Position numbers and translations under genes: made by a program. A DNA stretch of 64,000 nucleotides, from NCBI RefSeq assembly GCF_964340395.1, contig NC_135554.1:27339592-27403591 (forward strand), given 5' to 3'. Numbering within the stretch: the first letter of the stretch is position 1; each line of letters opens with the position of its first letter. The notes beneath the pieces were generated by a model that saw only the letters and a list, made by a program, of their open reading frames with translations, was not told the origin of the DNA and made no database searches. This DNA is from Glandiceps talaboti. Lineage: Eukaryota; Hemichordata; Enteropneusta; Spengelidae. Positions 39,138 through 50,400 of the stretch are shown piece by piece.

Positions 39138-40780
39138 CACGCACGCACACACACACACACACATACATGCACACACACACACACTCACAATACACTTCTT
39201 ATATTTGTCTTGAAGTGACTTATAATAATTATAAATGTGTTTTAGTGCTTCAACATATTGGAGTGTAGAGTATGCAAAATGAATTCTGATAGTTAGCACA
39301 TTTGTAACTGGCATTTTAGTCATTCCAAATCAATGTACAATCACGATGTGAATCAGTTCTGTCATTTATAAGACTACAAATACAATAGGATGTACTACTC
39401 ACTGATGGATCTATTTTATCATTAGTTACTCCTCTAAGAATGGCTTTGATTGGTTTCTTTGTAAATGGTGCCAGACACACCAATGCTTCTAGGTAATACC
39501 CTATGGATCGTTGAATATTACATTCATGTTCTATGTTACCGCCGGCTAACAGTCCTGGTTGATACAACACACAGGTACCTGTGGACAAATTTCACAGGAA
39601 AATTTCAATGATAATTTCATCTATACACTCAAGCTACTATCCATCAATAACACACATTATCATTGTTTTCAATAGCTGCCATGTTTGACCTTATCACAGT
39701 TTATATAATCACGAAACTGTTTTATGAGAAATATATAATGATTGATACAATAATGATTGATTGTCATCAATGAATAACTAAATATTCAGAACTTGAAGAA
39801 TTTCCTGGTTCAATCTTAGAATATCTTCTTTTACATTAATTTATGATGACATGCATATTGTCAAAATTATAATGAATCAAACACAATGTTATAACATCAC
39901 AGTTATACATGATCATTCCAATAGTTGTCCTGTGCATAACTTGGCAAATTCAATTTTAATGATACACACAACTATAGCCTAACCCAACTTGATATTCAAC
40001 ATAATAATAATAATAATGGTTTATTTCCAAATGTTGTGACCTAATGATCAAATTGCAATGGTTACATTATTCATTCTATCATTTACAGACAAAGTCAACC
40101 TAAAGTTTATCATTTTTATCATTTATCATTTGCACACTATGGTTTATATTCCTGCATCATTGGCATGCCACAACATCACTTTTCCACTAGGGGTTCAAAA
40201 TCTTAAATGCTTCCAGTGTTGTGTTGTACCATTCCTGCAAAGAAGGCTGTGTTTTTATAATGCTGATTGTTTTTACTTTATCAAGTACTGCTGCTGATAA
40301 AAGTAGTGTAAAAGAGAGACTTGGCAATCTGGATTGAAGATGTCTGGATTGAAAATGTCTGGAATGAAAATGTTCATCAAATCAGTATGTTGAGTCAGAT
40401 AGCCAAATCTCTGAGCTAAAAGTACTATAACATTGAAGAGGATGGTGAATGGGGATAGTTGTACTATTTTACTTTTCACGCTGTGTATGAATTTGGTAAT
40501 TGTAAAGAAATGCGACTTTAAAATGCAAACTTCCAAGAAATGTGTGGAGTGGAACAGATCACAATATAAACTTCCACACGAGGACATGATGCTAAATTAA
40601 ATCAGCCATATTGTACACTCACAAGAATAGCAAAACTACACTGAATTAGGGAATAGGTACATGTTCTATAACCAATTTGCTGTTAATGTCTAAAAAATTG
40701 ATTACCTGCTTCATTGACTTCAATCCTTGATCCATTTGTGATTTTATCCAATAATCTTATCAAACTGGCTTCAAACTCTA

Positions 40781-40819
<39 letters not shown>

Positions 40820-43800
40820 AATCCATTGTCAAAAATATCTAAATGAAGAAAAATTCTAGTTTATCATTACAACCAAGTGTTACTTTGGTATGAGCACCTC
40901 CAGTGTGCAGCTCTTCATCATATTCATAGTGTTTAGGTATAAGGGGAGACCTTATACCTCCATGTTCGTAGTAATCACCCCATAGTTTGCATTCATAATT
41001 ATACCCATTCAATTTCAACTACTCTTCTCTGGTTGGTACATCTACCCAAATCAATTCCATCTAACTACCGAGGAATTGCTATATCTAGTTGCCTTGGCAA
41101 ATTATTCACAAGTATATTGAATAACAGGCTAACCGAATACATAGAAAACAAAAACATTCTACCATCAGAACAGTTTGGTTTTAGAAAAAATTGTCGTACT
41201 ACGGACAATCTATTTATTTTAAAAACAGTTATCAATAAATATTTATATCAAAATGAACAACAAAAAACAAAACAAAAGGACAACAAAATTTATGCTTGTT
41301 TCATAGATATGAAAAAGGCATTTGATAGCGTCTCACATGATGGCCTCTTCCAAAAAATGCTTTCTAATAACATATTTGGTAACATGTATAAAATGATTAA
41401 ACATATATACAGAAATGCAACTTACAAAGTGAAAACCAAAAATGGTTTAACACAAGAATTTAAATCATCTGTAGGAGTCAAACAAGGCTGTAACCTTAGC
41501 CCTACACTATTTAATATTTTCATTAGTGACCTACCAAGAATTTTTGATTCAAGTCATTGTGACGCACCAACTATCAATAACAAGGCAATCAGTTGCCTAC
41601 TTTACGCTGATGATATTGTCCTTCTGTCAAAATCGAAGCAAGGGTTACAACACTGCCTTGACAAATTATCAAAGTACACACAGAAATGGAAACTCAAAGT
41701 TAACACTATGAAAACAAAAATCATGATATTCAATAAAAACAACAGACTGTTACAAAAAAGTGTTTTTTTCTTTGAGGGAGAAGAACTAGACATTGTAAAA
41801 AAATTCAACTACTTAGGTCTAATTATTTCTCCAAATGGAAAATCAAAAGAAGCAATGATGAATTTAAAAAACAAAGGGATCAAAGCATTATTTTCACTAA
41901 AGTCAAAGTTAGGCAATCTTAGAAATCTAAGTCCACAATTAATGCTAGATATATTTGATAAACTAATAAGACCAATAGTTGTATATGGGTGTGACATATG
42001 GAGTGATGAGTGCTGCAAAGATTCACCAATTGAAACTGTAAATGTTAACTTCTGTCGGTTTATACTAGGAGTATCAAAGAAAACCACTAAAATGGGGATT
42101 TATGGGGAACTTGGAAGATTTCCATTAGATATATTTGTTAAAAAACAAGCGATAAAATATCTCGTCCATGTAATGAATACAAAAAACAACATATTACGAG
42201 AAGCTTTCAGTTTCAACAAAGAAAAAAAGACAACCTGGTACAAATCCACAACTTTGTACCTACCTAATAGTGACATAAATCAATTACAAGTCAATGAAAT
42301 CAGTAAAAAAATAAAAACACAGCAAATAATCAACATTGAACATCAGCAACAAGCAAGCTTCATCTCACAGTGGAAAAACAGCTTAAATAACAGAGAGGAA
42401 AATGGAAATAATAACTGCAAACTCAGAACATACAAACTCATTAAATTAGATTTTAAGCTTGAACCATATCTAGAAAAATTAAATAACCCAGAATTGCGAT
42501 CAATAATCTGTAAATTCAGACTAAGTGACCACAAACTTGAAATTGAAAAGGGTCGTCATCACAAAATACCAGCTAAAAGCAGATTATGTAAAATATGCAA
42601 CTCAACCCTTGTAGAAGATGAAAAACACTTTATATTACAGTGTCCCCTGTATAATTTACTCAGGCATGACCTCTTTAGTGAAGCTGCTAAACATATTAAT
42701 AATTACAGAAACTTGACAGAAGAACAACAATTTAAAGAAATAATGAGCAACAAAACTCTAATTATCGCACTTGGAAAATATATCAAACTTAGTAATATAA
42801 AAAGGGAGCACCACCTACAAAATACTCATAATATATAATTTGAAATGTCTAAATACCCTTCATTATTATTTTTTCATTAATATTATGTTTCAACTCGTTG
42901 AATAGTTATTGTTGTTGTTTTGTTTTGTTCTGTAGTCTTTATTATGATGTGTAATGTTACTTTTGAAAAGCCTATAAGTGTTATTATTATGATTTTTTTT
43001 TCCCAATTTTATTTTATTTGTACCTTTAACAAATCCCCAGGGTTTTGTTACGTGTAATCAATAAAATACAAAATACAAAATACTAGACAGACCCAGGGCA
43101 AACGCAAGCATGATTGTTTCACACACACACACACACACATGGACAATAAGTTTATAGGTAATTGGTAAGGATGAAATGAGGACCTGTCTCCAATTTACGT
43201 GACAACATAATTTGCATGCATGCTATCGACGGATAGGTAAAACCCTTCATGGTTCCATGGGTCCTAGCTGCAATAATTGTAGCGTCTTGTTGCGGTTTTG
43301 TGGGTTTTTCGTCTGTTTTGGTGACTTTTTAAGTTTTTGTGTTTAACCCGCACCTAACGCTACAATTCCTACTGCAGGAATTCCAATCAGCTGGTGCGAT
43401 GCGGATCTGCATCGCACGTATCAATCCCTATTTTCGCCAAAATATCGACCTACCTACGGAAAATCTGACATTTCCTAACCGCAACACTTCTTAGGAATCC
43501 CCCGCAGCACAATCGACGGCCCGATCTGCCCTTTCCCCCGTCAAAAACGGCCGCCGAACATGCGAGACGAGACAATTTTGAAAACTTTCGCGGCTACGAG
43601 ATCTCGGCAAATGTATCGCGTGATCAACGACCTTCGTTTTCAAAATTGTCTCGTCTCGCATGTTCGGCGGCCGTTTTTGACGGGGGAAAGGGCAGATCGG
43701 GCCGTCGATTGTGCTGCGGGGGATTCCTAAGAAGTGTTGCGGTTAGGAAATGTCAGATTTTCCGTAGGTAGGTCGATATTTTGGCGAAAATAGGGATTGA

Positions 43801-44194
43801 TACGTGCGATGCAGATCCGCATCGCACCAGCTGATTGGAATTCCTGCAGTAGGAATTGTAGCGTTAGGTGCGGGTTAAACACAAAAACTTAAAAAGTCAC
43901 CAAAACAGACGAAAAAACCCACAAAACCGCAACAAGACGCTACAATTATTGCAGCTACATGGGTCCCGACTCTTTAACTGCAAGCTGGCTTTCCAACTTA
44001 CGTTACGTTGTTGAAGTACTTATATATCTTACTTCAACACGTATATTATCCTTACCTCTAAGGCCTGGATCGTCGTCTTTTTGTCTTATTTTCTTTATCT
44101 TAACAGATTTTCCACTTAGAGTTGCTAATACCAGTCTTTGTCGAAAGAAATTGCACCCTTCGTAAGTGAGCACGTTGGTCGACGGCGCTGCCAT
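33352..44194 (-). CDS. RCL1: RNA 3'-terminal phosphate cyclase-like protein (RCL1 orthologue)
   Basis: A nucleolar factor of the small-subunit processome that works with the GTPase BMS1 in 18S pre-rRNA cleavage. It belongs to the RNA 3'-phosphate cyclase fold but is known as a non-cyclase member. Nine coding exons on the minus strand: 44056-44194, 40706-40777, 39403-39578, 38462-38536, 37653-37777, 36717-36842, 35151-35304, 34583-34686, 33352-33511 (1131 nt, 376 aa; human about 373). Every junction is GT-AG and in phase. Recognisable blocks in order: MAAPSTNVLTYEGCNFFRQR, LATLSGKSVKIKKIR, DKITNGSRIEVNEAG, YQPGLLAGGNIEHEC, GIGYYLEALVCLAPF-like segment, LRGVTNDKIDPS, GAPPNGGGEILFRCP, DIYIYTDHMKG, KSPGFGLSLVAET, GGCVDSRHQSLALLL, CLGVGFSNLSKT. 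An in-frame upstream ATG at 44212 would add six residues; I prefer 44194 by comparison with the human N-terminus. The gene is head-to-head with TRIR. Intron 1 (3.3 kb) contains a LINE fragment and a large palindrome. Confidence 0.97.
33788..34010. repeat. 19-bp minisatellite in RCL1 intron 8, about 12 copies
   Basis: The unit is 'tacacccaattaacacaaa' with small length variants (a shorter 'cagatatacaccc' form occurs three times). It gives a HPINTN shadow frame. Confidence 0.95.
34320..34620 (-). repeat. Degenerate repeat derived from the 3' end of RCL1 exon 8 and its splice donor
   Basis: On the minus strand the last 37 or so coding bases of exon 8, 'tgtcaaaggtcatgacaggg' onward, plus the donor 'gtaagtacacttta' are followed by about five degraded copies of the same segment, each near 60 bp. 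One copy (about 34358-34372) keeps the donor 'gtaagtacacttta' exactly. Copies differ by substitutions and one internal deletion. The parent is part of a conserved coding exon, so the array must have grown from exon into intron. Confidence 0.85.
34715..34930. repeat. 55-bp tandem repeat in RCL1 intron 7, four copies
   Basis: The unit begins 'actaacacattatatatcat' and ends 'attagctgtatacatt'. Copies start at 34715, 34770, 34825 and 34880 and are almost identical. Confidence 0.95.
35888..36427. mobile_element. Composite foldback element in RCL1 intron 6, 540 bp
   Basis: Outer inverted arms of about 75 bp begin 'cagagtcaaa' and share 'catctcatcagcatcatcag' (left) with its near complement on the right. 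A second inverted pair is nested at about 36219-36342, built on 'acacatattgcctggcc' and 'gggctatagcacccg'. Between them lie two CACGTG motifs (about 36076 and 36141) and a short 'aaaatggcagcttctgacga' start-codon-like context. No target duplication is clear. A non-autonomous DNA transposon, perhaps one inserted into another, is the best reading. Confidence 0.75.
36999..37135. other. GC-richer patch in RCL1 intron 5
   Basis: This segment contains two near-repeats of 'cgaacatcgc/cgaacgtctagc' and 'tgttcgggc/gcccgaac', which are inverted to each other. It stands out from the AT-rich intron but I cannot assign it. Confidence 0.35.
38171..38197. repeat. (TA)n microsatellite, RCL1 intron 4
   Basis: A short at-run in AT-rich intron sequence. 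The rest of that intron shows no recognisable feature. Confidence 0.9.
39031..39185. repeat. (CA)n microsatellite, RCL1 intron 3
   Basis: A long ca run interrupted by gcacgcacatgc variants. It produces Cys-Val shadow frames on the minus strand. Confidence 0.97.
40783..40820. repeat. (AAC)n microsatellite next to RCL1 exon 2 acceptor
   Basis: A pure caa run beginning only a few bases from the exon 2 acceptor. On the transcribed strand it reads (GTT)n, so it may act as part of the pyrimidine/uridine-rich stretch before the AG. Confidence 0.93.
41033..43083 (+). mobile_element. 5'-truncated non-LTR retrotransposon (CR1/L2-type LINE), antisense in RCL1 intron 1
   Basis: One long open frame (41033-42838, about 601 residues; the frame opens at TTG, not ATG) encodes a reverse transcriptase and C-terminal region. 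Motifs in order: SNYRGIAISS, EQFGFRKNCRTTD, ACFIDMKKAFDSV, GVKQGCNLSPTLFNIFI, LLYADDIVLLS (catalytic YADD), KLKVNTMKTKIMIF, FNYLGLIIS, then a Cys/His knuckle CKIC...HFILQC. No endonuclease domain is present upstream, so the copy is 5'-truncated at about the start of the RT domain. The 3' end has three AAAATAC units (43063-43083), as is usual for CR1/L2-like tails. The open frame has no stops, so the insertion looks young. It lies on the strand opposite to RCL1. Confidence 0.9.
43265..43957. mobile_element. 693-bp near-perfect palindromic element, Mutator-like by target duplication
   Basis: Arms of about 321 bp (43265-43585 and 43636-43957) are almost exact reverse complements; I found one single-base length difference in a T run. 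They flank a loop of about 50 bp. The ends are 'tagctgcaataattgtagcg' and its complement. The 9-bp sequence CATGGGTCC flanks both sides (43256-43264 and 43958-43966), a perfect target duplication. The arms are GC-richer than surroundings and non-coding. It ends 98 bp from the RCL1 exon 1 donor, inside intron 1. A 9-bp duplication is typical of Mutator-like elements; the family is otherwise unassigned. Confidence 0.92.
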
Positions 44195-44411
44195 TTTGAA
44201 ATGCGCCCTCAATTTGAGGCCTTTAGCTTACTGTTAAAAAGACACGTGAGCATTTGTATGGGAAAGTGGCGATAATTCCGATACGAAATCTGATTTTGGT
44301 GAATTTTGAGCGTCAAACAATTCAAATACAAAAGTTTTAAGAAAGAAATATATTTGTAAAATAACTGAATACCAAATTCCAGTATGTTGTTATTGCTGGG
44401 GAGTCTACAAA
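44195..44411. promoter_or_regulatory. Divergent RCL1/TRIR promoter
   Basis: Only 217 bp separate the RCL1 start codon (44194, minus) from the TRIR start codon (44412, plus), so both 5' ends and the shared promoter must lie here, unless 5' exons are further out. A CACGTG motif sits at about 44242. No TATA box is evident. Confidence 0.7.
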
Positions 44412-47400
44412 ATGGCGGACGACGAAAGGTCTGATGGAGGTGACAACAGTGGTTCAAATAATAACACCTCAGGTAAAAGTAACGACGACAGTCCATCAAA
44501 TATGAACTCGTTTGCCAATGATGGAAGTTTTATGGAAATGTTCAAGAGGAAAATGGAAGAGGAGAGTAGACGCAAAGAGGGCGTACATCCCACGGACAAG
44601 GAAAAGCTAGAAAATACTGCGGTTGCTGATGCAGCGAAGCCATCACAAGGTGCACCAGAAAGTTCAAATTCGTCGGCACAATCTGAAAGTGGAGAACCAC
44701 AGAATACAAAGAAGAGGACAGGACTATCATTCTTTGTAAGATTCATATCGAAAAATTAGAGTTTCGAAAGTGCCAGTAAATTCATTTGGCAATGGCTGCT
44801 ACAACACCATACATGACCTACATAAAGTGATCGTAAATTTCCTACTACTGATATTACAAATGTATATGTGTGTCTGATCACTTTGTACTGTATCAACTCG
44901 TCCCTATTTCACCTAGTCATAGTGAAGCTAGATCTCCTGAAGAAAGTCTGTTTATTAAACTTATTTATTTATTTATTTATTTACAATATTTATTTATTTA
45001 TTATTTATTTATTTATTTACATACATCATTTAACTTGATAAGCTGTTGAGCCAGAGCCACTATGTCGAGACAAATACAAAATAACATATTACAATATTTA
45101 TGAGGTAAATACATATATAAAAAAACACAAACTGCGTGAAAATCAACAAAGAAAATAGAAGTTTAAGGGAACAACAAAACACTAAAATGTCATTAACTGC
45201 CACAGTCTGCATATCAATAGAAATTACCAAAAAAAGAAAATATGAAATGTCATCAACTATATACAATAATAGGTGAATAAGGCAGGGTGAATTAACTGAA
45301 ATATGTGAGGTAAATAATCTAGCTCTGAATTCAGAACTGAAAGTAAACACAGCTATAAAGTTATAAAGAAATATCATACTGTAGTTGATAGGTTGAGATT
45401 GAGGTTAATACTCAGATGAGTATGTAGTGAACCAAGTTGAAATTGGGACGAATTGGTACAAAGCACAGACTCGAGGACTATCAACAAAGTGATTGTAAAT
45501 CCATGTATGAATGGACCATGTCCATGTATTTTAGGAAGGAATGATGATTTAATTTGCAATTAGGATTTATGATAAATTCTGATATAATATCATCTGTAAG
45601 ATATAGCATGTCCATGCCATGCTACAAGTTAATCACTCCACATACAATTGTGGTTAAAAAGCCTGATAAGGCTGAACAATATGAGGCATCTAATTCTTAC
45701 TATTTGATAAATGCATATCCCTTTCTAGATATTTTAAGTTTTCCCATGAATTCCAATCATGCTATGATGATATTGTATATGAAGGTAAGCGTTTGTTTTG
45801 AACAAATCAAGAGAAAATTAATACAAGAGAAGTTTTTCTCTTTTTTGTTGCAACATTTCAGTCTTCATCACTATTTAGAATATGATAATGATAATGTTTA
45901 TTAAATCAATAAGTACTTTGGCCACTGGCCTACTGTACAGTCTCGAAAAAAGAGAAATCAAGATAACGTCTAAGGTCAAAGGTACAGCTAATATATAATA
46001 CAAAACATAATATGGGAGATTCAAAGAATATATTCTGTAGAGTATGTGATGCTAATTGTATAAAAAGTTGTTCAGTGTATGACATGTCATGCCTATCAGC
46101 TAGCATTCTCAAAAAGGATTAGCTGAGAGCTAGTCTGGATGCCAACCATGGTTTCTAACCACAGTCTGGTCAAAGTCCCTCAATCAGCACAGAAAGTTGT
46201 TCATCCAATCAGTAAACCCAGCTGCAGGAAGGTATAAATCATAACGATACCATATAGGAAGCTATAAATCGTAACGATGCCATGTAGGAAGGTATAAGTT
46301 GTAACGATGCCGTATAGGAAAGTATACATCGTAACAATACTGTATAGGAAGGTATACATCATAACGATACTGTATAGGAAGGTATACATCGTAACGATAC
46401 CGTATAGGAAGGTATAAATCGTAACGATACTGTATAGGAAGGTATAAATCGTAACGATACCGTATAGGAAAGTATACATCGTAACAATTCTGTATAGGAA
46501 GGTATAAATTGTAACGATGCCGTATAGGAAGGTATAAATTGTAACAATACCGTATAGGAAGGTATGAATCGTAACGATACCGTATAGGAAGGTATAAATC
46601 GTAACGATACCGTATAGGAAGGTATAAATCGTAACGATGCCGTATAGGAAGGTATAAATCGTAACGATACCATATAGGAAGGTATAAATCGTAACGATAC
46701 CGTATAGGAAGGTATAAATCGTAACAATACCATATAGGAAGGTATAAGTTGTAACGATGCCGTATAGGAAAGTATACATCGTAACGATACTGTATAGGAA
46801 GGTATACATCGTAACGATACTGTATAGGAAGGTATACATCGTAACGATACCGTATAGGAAAGTATACATCGTAACAATTCTGTATAGGAAGGTATAAATT
46901 GTAACAATACCGTATAGGAAGGTATGAATCGTAACGATACCGTATAGGAAGGTATGAATCGTAACGATACCGTATAGGAAGGTATAAATCGTAACGATAC
47001 CGTATAGGAAGGTATAAATCGTAACGATGCCGTATAGGAAGGTATAAATCGTAACGATACCATATAGGAAGGTATAAATCGTAACGATACCGTATAGGAA
47101 GGTATAAATCGTAACAATACCATATAGGAAGGTATAAGTTGTAACGATGCCGTATAGGAAAGTATACATCGTAACGATACTGTATAGGAAGGTATACATC
47201 GTAACGATACTGTATAGGAAGGTATACATCGTAACGATACCGTATAGGAAAGTATACATCGTAACGATACCGTATAGGAAGGTATAAATCGTAACAATAC
47301 TGTATAGGAAGGTATAAATCGTAACGATACCGTATAGGAAGGTATACATCGTAACGATACCGTATAGGAAGGTATAAATCGTAACGATACCGTATAGGAA

Positions 47401-50400
47401 GGTATACATCGTAACGATACCGTATAGGAAGGTATAAATCGGAACTAGACTAGCCGAGGGCACCCTATTGCCACAAAGTTGCCTGCTATAAATCATGAAT
47501 CGTCTTTACTAGAGGGATATAAACTATCGTTCACCTGTGACTGCACTTTTAGGCTTATGTACGTGTCTGTGTGCCATGTACTAAATGCTTAGTCATCGTA
47601 TTAACAAAGACAAGTGTACAGTCAAAATTGAGGTTTTCAGGTTTCTCTTTGTGTGTTTAGCTCAAAATGTTACCTTTGCACAATGTTTTATAAACATAAA
47701 GACAAATGAAGTGTCATATGATTATTGTTAGGAGCAATCTCTCAATTTGGTTCTTTCAATCTAAAAATTAAAAAAAAAACCACCATTAATTGAAAAATTC
47801 AGTGAAAAAACTACCAATCTTTCACCAAATTTGCTCAGACCCACTGTCAAACAGATATCAGGTATCAGAATTATTTGTTTGTCTTATTTGCTGCGAAATC
47901 AGATATTGTTTATTAAAGTAAGTAGACCGAGGTCACAGACACAGATTATGATATCTGTTAAAGTAAGGAGACCCGAGGTCACAGACACAGATTATGACGT
48001 CTGTGATGCCCTATTTGCGTCATCATGTAAGCATTAATATTGACACAATTATACATAGATTGCACACAATTACATAATGCTTGTATACCAATAAAATCTA
48101 AGATGGCAAGCAGTTTTTCAATTCAGCTGCAGAGCCATTATAGTGTGTATTGGAGACTCAAACTAAACTATAGTACACTGTGTAAATGCACAAGCTTTGG
48201 ACTGTATAGTACTTAAAATGCTAATTTTACAATTTTTTTAGCACTTGAATTACGCCAGTTTGTAAAAGAAAATGCAGAACATACAGTTTCAATAGACATG
48301 ACAATGAATGATTATATGCCTGGTGATTTAACTTGTAAGAATATGAGTTATAAAATTTACATGCTTAGTAAACAGTATTCACAAACAGTGATGTGAAGAC
48401 CTACTTATTTATTGATACAACCATAGACGTTGGGGTGAGATCATCTATGATATAACATTTGGGATGAAGTGAAATGTATGGAAATTATCATACCTCTAGT
48501 TTTAATGTACCTCTGCCAAAGTGAGAGTAATTGTAATTGTAATCGTTAAAAGTACAATCTGAAAGACCCATGATTCAATCCCAGGGTATTACAATCTGAA
48601 AGACACATGATTCAATCCCAGGGTATTACAATCTGAAAGACCCATGATTCAATCCCAGGGTATTACAATCTGAAAGACCCATGATTCAATCCCAGGGTAT
48701 TACAATCTGAAAGACCCATGATTCAATCCCAGGGTATTACAATCTGAAAGACCCATGATTCAATCCCAGGGTATTACAATCTGAAAGACCCATGATTCAA
48801 TCCCAGGGTATTACAATCTGAAAGACCCATGATTCAATCCCAGGGTATTACAATCTGAAAGACCCATGATTCAATCCCAGGGTATTACAATCTGAAAGAC
48901 CCAAGGTATTACATATGGTTCATACACATAAAGTAAGACAACATTCCAGCGATTTTTCGTTTTGACTTTGGTCATTTTCCAGTGGTGTTGGCCATCAAAG
49001 CAGTATGTAAGATCAAAACAAAAATAGCAGTGCCCAGTCAACACACATTCTTTGAACAAAGTATCTCCTGGAAGAATTTTTTGACTCGTCTTGGTTAACA
49101 GGAATTTGGATTTACCATTATCGAGAAAGGGTTTGGAAATATTTTCGTCATTTCACATCTACGAGTGTACTGAAACATATGAATGGGTGACTCAAGCACA
49201 GACAGAAATGTCATTTTCCAGGGGTAGGGTGCATTTTTCCAGGGAGGGTTTGAATTTCCAGTGTTTTCCAGGACTGTACAAACCCTGATTACATTCATAT
49301 AGTATAGTTATCAGTGAAGCCATATAAATTACACATACATAGGATCATTCCTAAGGCGTAAAAAAAATTGTGTAGTTCCGATTACCCTCAATTTTAGAAT
49401 AGGTGGGGTATGTAGATTTTTTATTTAATTTTATTATATATTTTTTTCATGTGTGAGTGTCTAGTTCAGGTTTTCCACTGTTTCTGTGTTGTTTATTTCT
49501 TCCTATCAGATGTACAGCCATTACAGATTGGAACAATAGTTTTATTTTGTCTTTTTAAGTTGATGTCAGTTTTCGCATCCGCTATTTCTTGTGAGACTTC
49601 ACAATTTTCGCGATTTTATTATTATTTTTCTTGAATACTTAAAAAATTTAGGGTCGGCATGAAAAACTAAGTGGGGTTGGGTAACTGGAACCACACAACT
49701 TCTTTTATTTGGCCTAACCAAACATAGGTCTTTAAGTTCAACTTCAAGACAGTGTTATTTCGTTTCTCGTTATATAGAGTGGGAGAAATCAGGGCTTAAC
49801 TTTGGTAGTTATGTTTCACGACATACCAAGCTGGAGGTGCAGTTCAAGAATCTATGAACATGTTGTTAGCAACAGGCATATGACATCACCAGTGTGCCCT
49901 CTAATGATAGCCAAATTTTGTTGTTGTGAGTCAAAATGATAAAAACTGGGATTTCTTGTGAGTTACCACCAAGTAAGAGATAGGAGAACACTAAATTTTG
50001 GTGCGTCATTAGAAATTGTTTGCATCAGTGGCATGTGAAATTGGCTTAGAGGGCACACTGGACAGCACTCTTTTGGAAGATAACATCAGTGGTCATTATT
50101 CAAGTGATCAAATTTCAAAACTGGACTCAACTATGCCTACTAACTAATACCATGTCCATAGCAACAGCAAAGTGACAATTTATTACAAAGGGAATAACAG
50201 TGATGAGTAATCAAGTGATTGAAATTTGGTATGATAGTACAAATATGCTTAGCAACAAAATCATAGCAAAGGTAGCAACACTGATGAGAAGGTCAGTGAA
50301 TAGGTATTTAAATATATGTGTGTTGTCAAAATATTGGAAACATGGTTACATGTATTTTGAAAATCCACATCGTAGCCAAAAGGCAACTTGCATGATAATA

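Noticed and set aside
38941-39323. Cys-Val rich open frames on the minus strand
   Set aside because: Translation of the (CA)n microsatellite in RCL1 intron 3.
43265-43957. Inverted gene duplication or microRNA cluster as explanation of the palindrome
   Set aside because: The arms have no coding frame, and the exact 9-bp flanking duplication together with a sister element point to transposition.
44412-44759. Single-exon 115-aa gene
   Set aside because: The last seven codons are intron read-through. Conserved exons 2 and 3 of TRIR at 51056 and 51544 show that splicing occurs at 44735.
46201-47496. 431-codon open frame on the minus strand made of decapeptide repeats
   Set aside because: It is the translation of a 30-bp minisatellite; a second frame of 312 codons is also open in the same array, and it lies in the intron of TRIR. 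No non-repetitive coding sequence flanks it.
48242-48334. Exon-like 93-bp segment with good acceptor and donor, encoding LELRQFVKENAEHTVSID and on
   Set aside because: The open frame is phase 2 and would meet a stop in the phase 0 that TRIR exons need, so it is not an alternative TRIR exon. I recognise no family and see no partner exon.
48553-48905. tRNA-like B-box repeats ('gattcaatcccaggg')
   Set aside because: No A-box or cloverleaf pairing exists in the 37-bp unit; it is a simple minisatellite.
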